Source: an uncultured Clostridia bacterium
Lineage (GTDB): Bacteria; Bacillota; Clostridia; Saccharofermentanales; Saccharofermentanaceae
Direction of reading: 5' to 3'
NCBI GenBank assembly: GCA_937876985.1
Contig: CALEFT010000041.1
Span: forward strand, 1-26,806
Length of the DNA stretch: 26,806 nucleotides
The translations under genes and the position numbers were made by a program. This document shows positions 24,672 to 26,806 of the stretch, one piece after another. Under the pieces are notes generated by a model. That model was not told where the DNA came from. It did not search any database and saw nothing but the letters and a program-made list of their open reading frames with translations. Numbering within the stretch: position 1 is the first letter of the stretch; every line of letters starts with the position of its first letter.

Positions 24672-25335
24672 TATTAGACCAATTATTCACTCAGCAATTT
24701 ATGTAGAAGTTGGTGGGAAAAGTCTATATTTTGATCCTTTCCATTTGACTGATTCGAAGTCTAAGCTATCTATGGCTTTAGATTCAGCTGATATTGTTCT
24801 AATTACTCACGATCATTATGATCATTTCTCTCCTCTTGATATAAAGCTAATAATAAAAGAAGACACAAAGATTGTTATGCCTTCTTCTATGAAAGCTATC
24901 TATGAGGATTCTATAATTAATGAGCTAATTGATTCTTCTAATGTATTCTATGTAAATCCTAATGATGGTATTCAGATTGGTGACATATCTATTCTTGCTG
25001 TGCCATCTTATAATGTCGGTAAAACTTTCCATATTAGCGATAAGAAATATGTTGGATATATTGTTTCTTGTAATGGTGAAAGCATTTATGTTGCTGGTGA
25101 TACTGATATTAATGATGACAACATTAATATCAAATGTGATATTGCACTACTACCTGTAGGCGGTACTTATACTATGAATTCTACAGAAGCAGCTAAACTA
25201 GCTAATACCATTCGACCAAAGATAGTTTATGCTACTCATTATGGTGATATTGTAGGTGTATCAGGTGCAGATGGTGATGGTGAAGCATTTAAGAAACTTG
25301 TTGATAAGGATATAGAAGTTATTCTTCCGTATTAA
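24664..25335 (+). CDS. Metallo-beta-lactamase-fold hydrolase (UlaG/UPF0173-like)
   Basis: A 223-aa soluble MBL-fold protein with the metal motif THDHYDH (His49, His51, Asp53, His54), a later AGDTDI aspartate and a C-terminal THYGD histidine. Its small size and the N-terminal LYFDPFHL strand fit the UPF0173/UlaG-like branch, whose substrates are mostly unknown. The start lies 8 nt inside clpE, with AGGGGAAGAAG as ribosome binding site, so translation is probably coupled. The link to ClpE is operonic only; no functional connection is established. Confidence 0.85.
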   Translation: MFDIRPIIHSAIYVEVGGKSLYFDPFHLTDSKSKLSMALDSADIVLITHDHYDHFSPLDIKLIIKEDTKIVMPSSMKAIYEDSIINELIDSSNVFYVNPNDGIQIGDISILAVPSYNVGKTFHISDKKYVGYIVSCNGESIYVAGDTDINDDNINIKCDIALLPVGGTYTMNSTEAAKLANTIRPKIVYATHYGDIVGVSGADGDGEAFKKLVDKDIEVILPY

Positions 25336-25340
25336 TCTGT

Positions 25341-26177
25341 ATGAGTAAGCCAAATAAGAAAAGAATCATAATTACGATAATTGTAACCATAATTCTAATA
25401 GTTTTATTAGTAGTCGCTTATATTGGTAATAATTGGCTAGAAGTAACAGATTATTCAATAGATAATGAAGATATACCTGATAATTTCGACGGATATGTTA
25501 TTGCTCAAATATCTGACCTTCATAATGCCTCATTATTAGGTGATAATAGTAATATCATTGAAGCCTTAGAAGAAAGAAATCCTAATATTATTGTATTAAC
25601 AGGAGATATTGTATCTAGTTATGGTTTTGATATTGAGCCAGTCGCTGATTTACTTGATGAGATTAATGACATGGCTAATATCTTCTATGTTAGCGGAAAT
25701 CATGAAGCTAGATTGTCTGATAATGAATATCAAGAACTCGTAACTCTTCTTGAAGAATATGGTGTATATATTCTTGATAATAGTACAATTAGTATTGTTG
25801 ATCATGATTCTCATATTACTATTTCAGGTATATCTGACCAAGGATTTGCAGCTCCAAATTGGAATTGTTTCTCTAATGCGTTGCATGAAGAAGATTTCAA
25901 TATTTTCTTGGCACATCGTCCAAGTGATTTTGATGAATATTCTCTATATGATTTTGATTTAATTCTATCTGGACATGCGCATGGTGGGCAAATAGTAATC
26001 CCATTCTTAGGTGGAATGTTTACACCAGATGAGGGCTTTTTCCCAGAGTATGACGCTGGAATTTATAATCAGAATGATTCTACTATGATAATAAGTAGAG
26101 GAATTGGAAATAGCATATTCCCATTTAGAATAAATAATCGACCTGAATTAGTGTTTGTTGAACTTAATTCATTGTAA
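25341..26177 (+). CDS. Membrane-anchored metallophosphoesterase (YkuE-like)
   Basis: A 278-aa calcineurin-like phosphoesterase with a basic N-terminus and one transmembrane helix (about residues 9-28), which probably puts the catalytic domain outside the cell. Metal motifs in order: ISDLH (Asp59, His61), LTGDI (Asp89), SGNHE (Asn120, His121), AHRP, and SGHAHGGQ. The domain layout resembles B. subtilis YkuE and related lipid-pyrophosphate-type phosphoesterases; the substrate cannot be read from sequence. It starts 5 nt after the MBL gene with no clear ribosome binding site, so it probably depends on coupling. Last gene of the uvrA-clpE-MBL unit. Confidence 0.87.
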   Translation: MSKPNKKRIIITIIVTIILIVLLVVAYIGNNWLEVTDYSIDNEDIPDNFDGYVIAQISDLHNASLLGDNSNIIEALEERNPNIIVLTGDIVSSYGFDIEPVADLLDEINDMANIFYVSGNHEARLSDNEYQELVTLLEEYGVYILDNSTISIVDHDSHITISGISDQGFAAPNWNCFSNALHEEDFNIFLAHRPSDFDEYSLYDFDLILSGHAHGGQIVIPFLGGMFTPDEGFFPEYDAGIYNQNDSTMIISRGIGNSIFPFRINNRPELVFVELNSL

Positions 26178-26224
26178 TGAGCCTATATTTAACCTCAAAA
26201 TTATGGGTCTATTCTATTTGTAAA

Positions 26225-26233
26225 TGCTATAAT
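26225..26233 (+). promoter_or_regulatory. Extended -10 promoter element of the desulfoferrodoxin gene
   Basis: TGCTATAAT, identical to the queA and uvrA elements, lies 33 nt before the start codon. No -35 consensus is found at 16-18 nt upstream. No obvious PerR box overlaps it. Confidence 0.6.
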
Positions 26234-26266
26234 ATATGAGTAAATATCTGATTAGGAGGAAATACA

Positions 26267-26635
26267 ATGAAATTTTATATTTGTAAGCATTGTGGAAATG
26301 TAATCCACTTCATGAATGAATCAGGTGTAAGTGTTGTTTGTTGTGGTGAAAAGATGGAAGAACTAATTCCTGGCACAACAGATGCAGTCGTTGAGAAGCA
26401 CGTACCAGCTGTTACTGTTGATGGTAACAAGATCAAGGTTTGTGTTGGCTCTGTTCTCCATCCAATGACTCCTGAGCACTATATTACTTGGATCTTGATT
26501 GAGACAAACAAGGGTTGCCATATGGCTAAGCTTAGTCCAAATGATATGCCATGTGCAGAATTTGTTCTGGCTGATGGCGAAGAATACATTGCTGCTTATG
26601 AGTATTGTAATCTTCACGGATTATGGAAGGCATAA
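26267..26635 (+). CDS. dfx: Desulfoferrodoxin (superoxide reductase, two-iron type)
   Basis: A 122-aa class I superoxide reductase, which reduces superoxide to peroxide without making oxygen and protects anaerobes. The N-terminal desulforedoxin iron site has all four cysteines: Cys6, Cys9, Cys25 and Cys26. The catalytic site shows EKHVP (Glu43, Lys44, His45), GSVLHPMTPEHY (His65, His71) and YCNLHGLW (Cys114, His117), which is the complete His4-Cys set. Length is normal for the class (about 125). AGGAGG (26254-26259) precedes the start. It is monocistronic: its own promoter lies upstream and a strong terminator downstream. The rubredoxin that usually feeds electrons is not in the window. Confidence 0.96.
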   Translation: MKFYICKHCGNVIHFMNESGVSVVCCGEKMEELIPGTTDAVVEKHVPAVTVDGNKIKVCVGSVLHPMTPEHYITWILIETNKGCHMAKLSPNDMPCAEFVLADGEEYIAAYEYCNLHGLWKA

Positions 26636-26701
26636 GTCAATAAATTTACTAAATACTAATTAATATAGGCTTCCTGTTAAGGGAAGTAGCCGTAAAGAAG
26701 T

Positions 26702-26740
26702 AAATCCAGAGAAGAATGTAATCTTCTCTGGATTTTATTT
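26702..26740 (+). terminator. Strong terminator after desulfoferrodoxin, possibly bidirectional
   Basis: A perfect 14-bp stem (26702-26715 with 26722-26735, core ATCCAGAGAAGA) with a 6-nt loop is followed by a T-rich tail. The left flank is A-rich, so it could also stop transcription coming from the right on the - strand. Confidence 0.9.
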
Positions 26741-26806
26741 ATATTCAGTTAGACAAATTGGAATTTGGCGAACTGCTCGATATTTGAAGATTACACTGTA
26801 ATTGTT
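26735..26806 (-). CDS. Possible C-terminal end of a gene entering from the right
   Basis: On the - strand one frame is open from the window edge for 23 codons and stops at 26735-26737, next to the hairpin above, ending in a sequence like VRQIPICLTEYK. This is where the end of a convergent gene would be expected. The piece is too short to name, and another - strand frame is also open for 19 codons, so the call is tentative. Confidence 0.25.
   Translation of the reverse strand, partial: NNYSVIFKYRAVRQIPICLTEYK

Noticed and set aside
26181..26208. Possible terminator after the metallophosphoesterase gene
   Set aside because: Only six or seven weak pairs with a 14-nt loop and no proper T run; not strong enough to call.
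1..26806. CRISPR arrays, prophage or toxin-antitoxin genes
   Set aside because: No regularly spaced repeats, integrase, phage structural gene or small paired toxin/antitoxin frames were seen.

Overview
The window reads as chromosomal housekeeping DNA from a low-GC, Gram-positive anaerobe, most likely a gut-type member of the Clostridia. The evidence is AT-rich coding sequence, strong GGAGG ribosome binding sites, a folate-dependent TrmFO, a ClpE-type Clp ATPase, a two-iron desulfoferrodoxin (a marker of anaerobes) and a class A RNase P RNA. No prophage, CRISPR array or integrated island is visible. The only sign of mobile DNA is a pair of hairpins at the extreme left edge that resembles the right end of an IS200/IS605 element.

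Left part (1-9181, + strand): yifB/comM and dprA (4 nt apart), then a promoter and a tight run of topA, trmFO, a six-helix DUF624-like membrane protein, a membrane-anchored PP2C phosphatase and a small protein that looks like a PP2C fold without the key catalytic residue. In many relatives this locus continues after topA/trmFO with xerC, hslVU and codY; here the membrane/PP2C trio sits in that place. This trio is the least ordinary part of the window.

Middle part (9191-17283): queA-tgt (queuosine synthesis) on the - strand, divergent from dapA-dapB-yajC (lysine/peptidoglycan precursor synthesis plus a Sec accessory subunit) on the + strand, with closely packed, partly interleaved promoters between them. 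A strong terminator follows yajC. Next comes dnaG-trmK-nif3 as a translationally coupled unit, without the rpoD gene that usually follows dnaG in Firmicutes.

Right part (17284-26806, + strand): RNase P RNA (rnpB), a long-form purM, a terminator, tRNA-Glu(CTC) with its own terminator, then uvrA-clpE-metallo-beta-lactamase-fold hydrolase-metallophosphoesterase in close succession, and finally a monocistronic desulfoferrodoxin with a strong terminator. Several promoters share an extended -10 element of the form TGCTATAAT. Everything is assigned from sequence motifs and recalled family knowledge; no database search was run.
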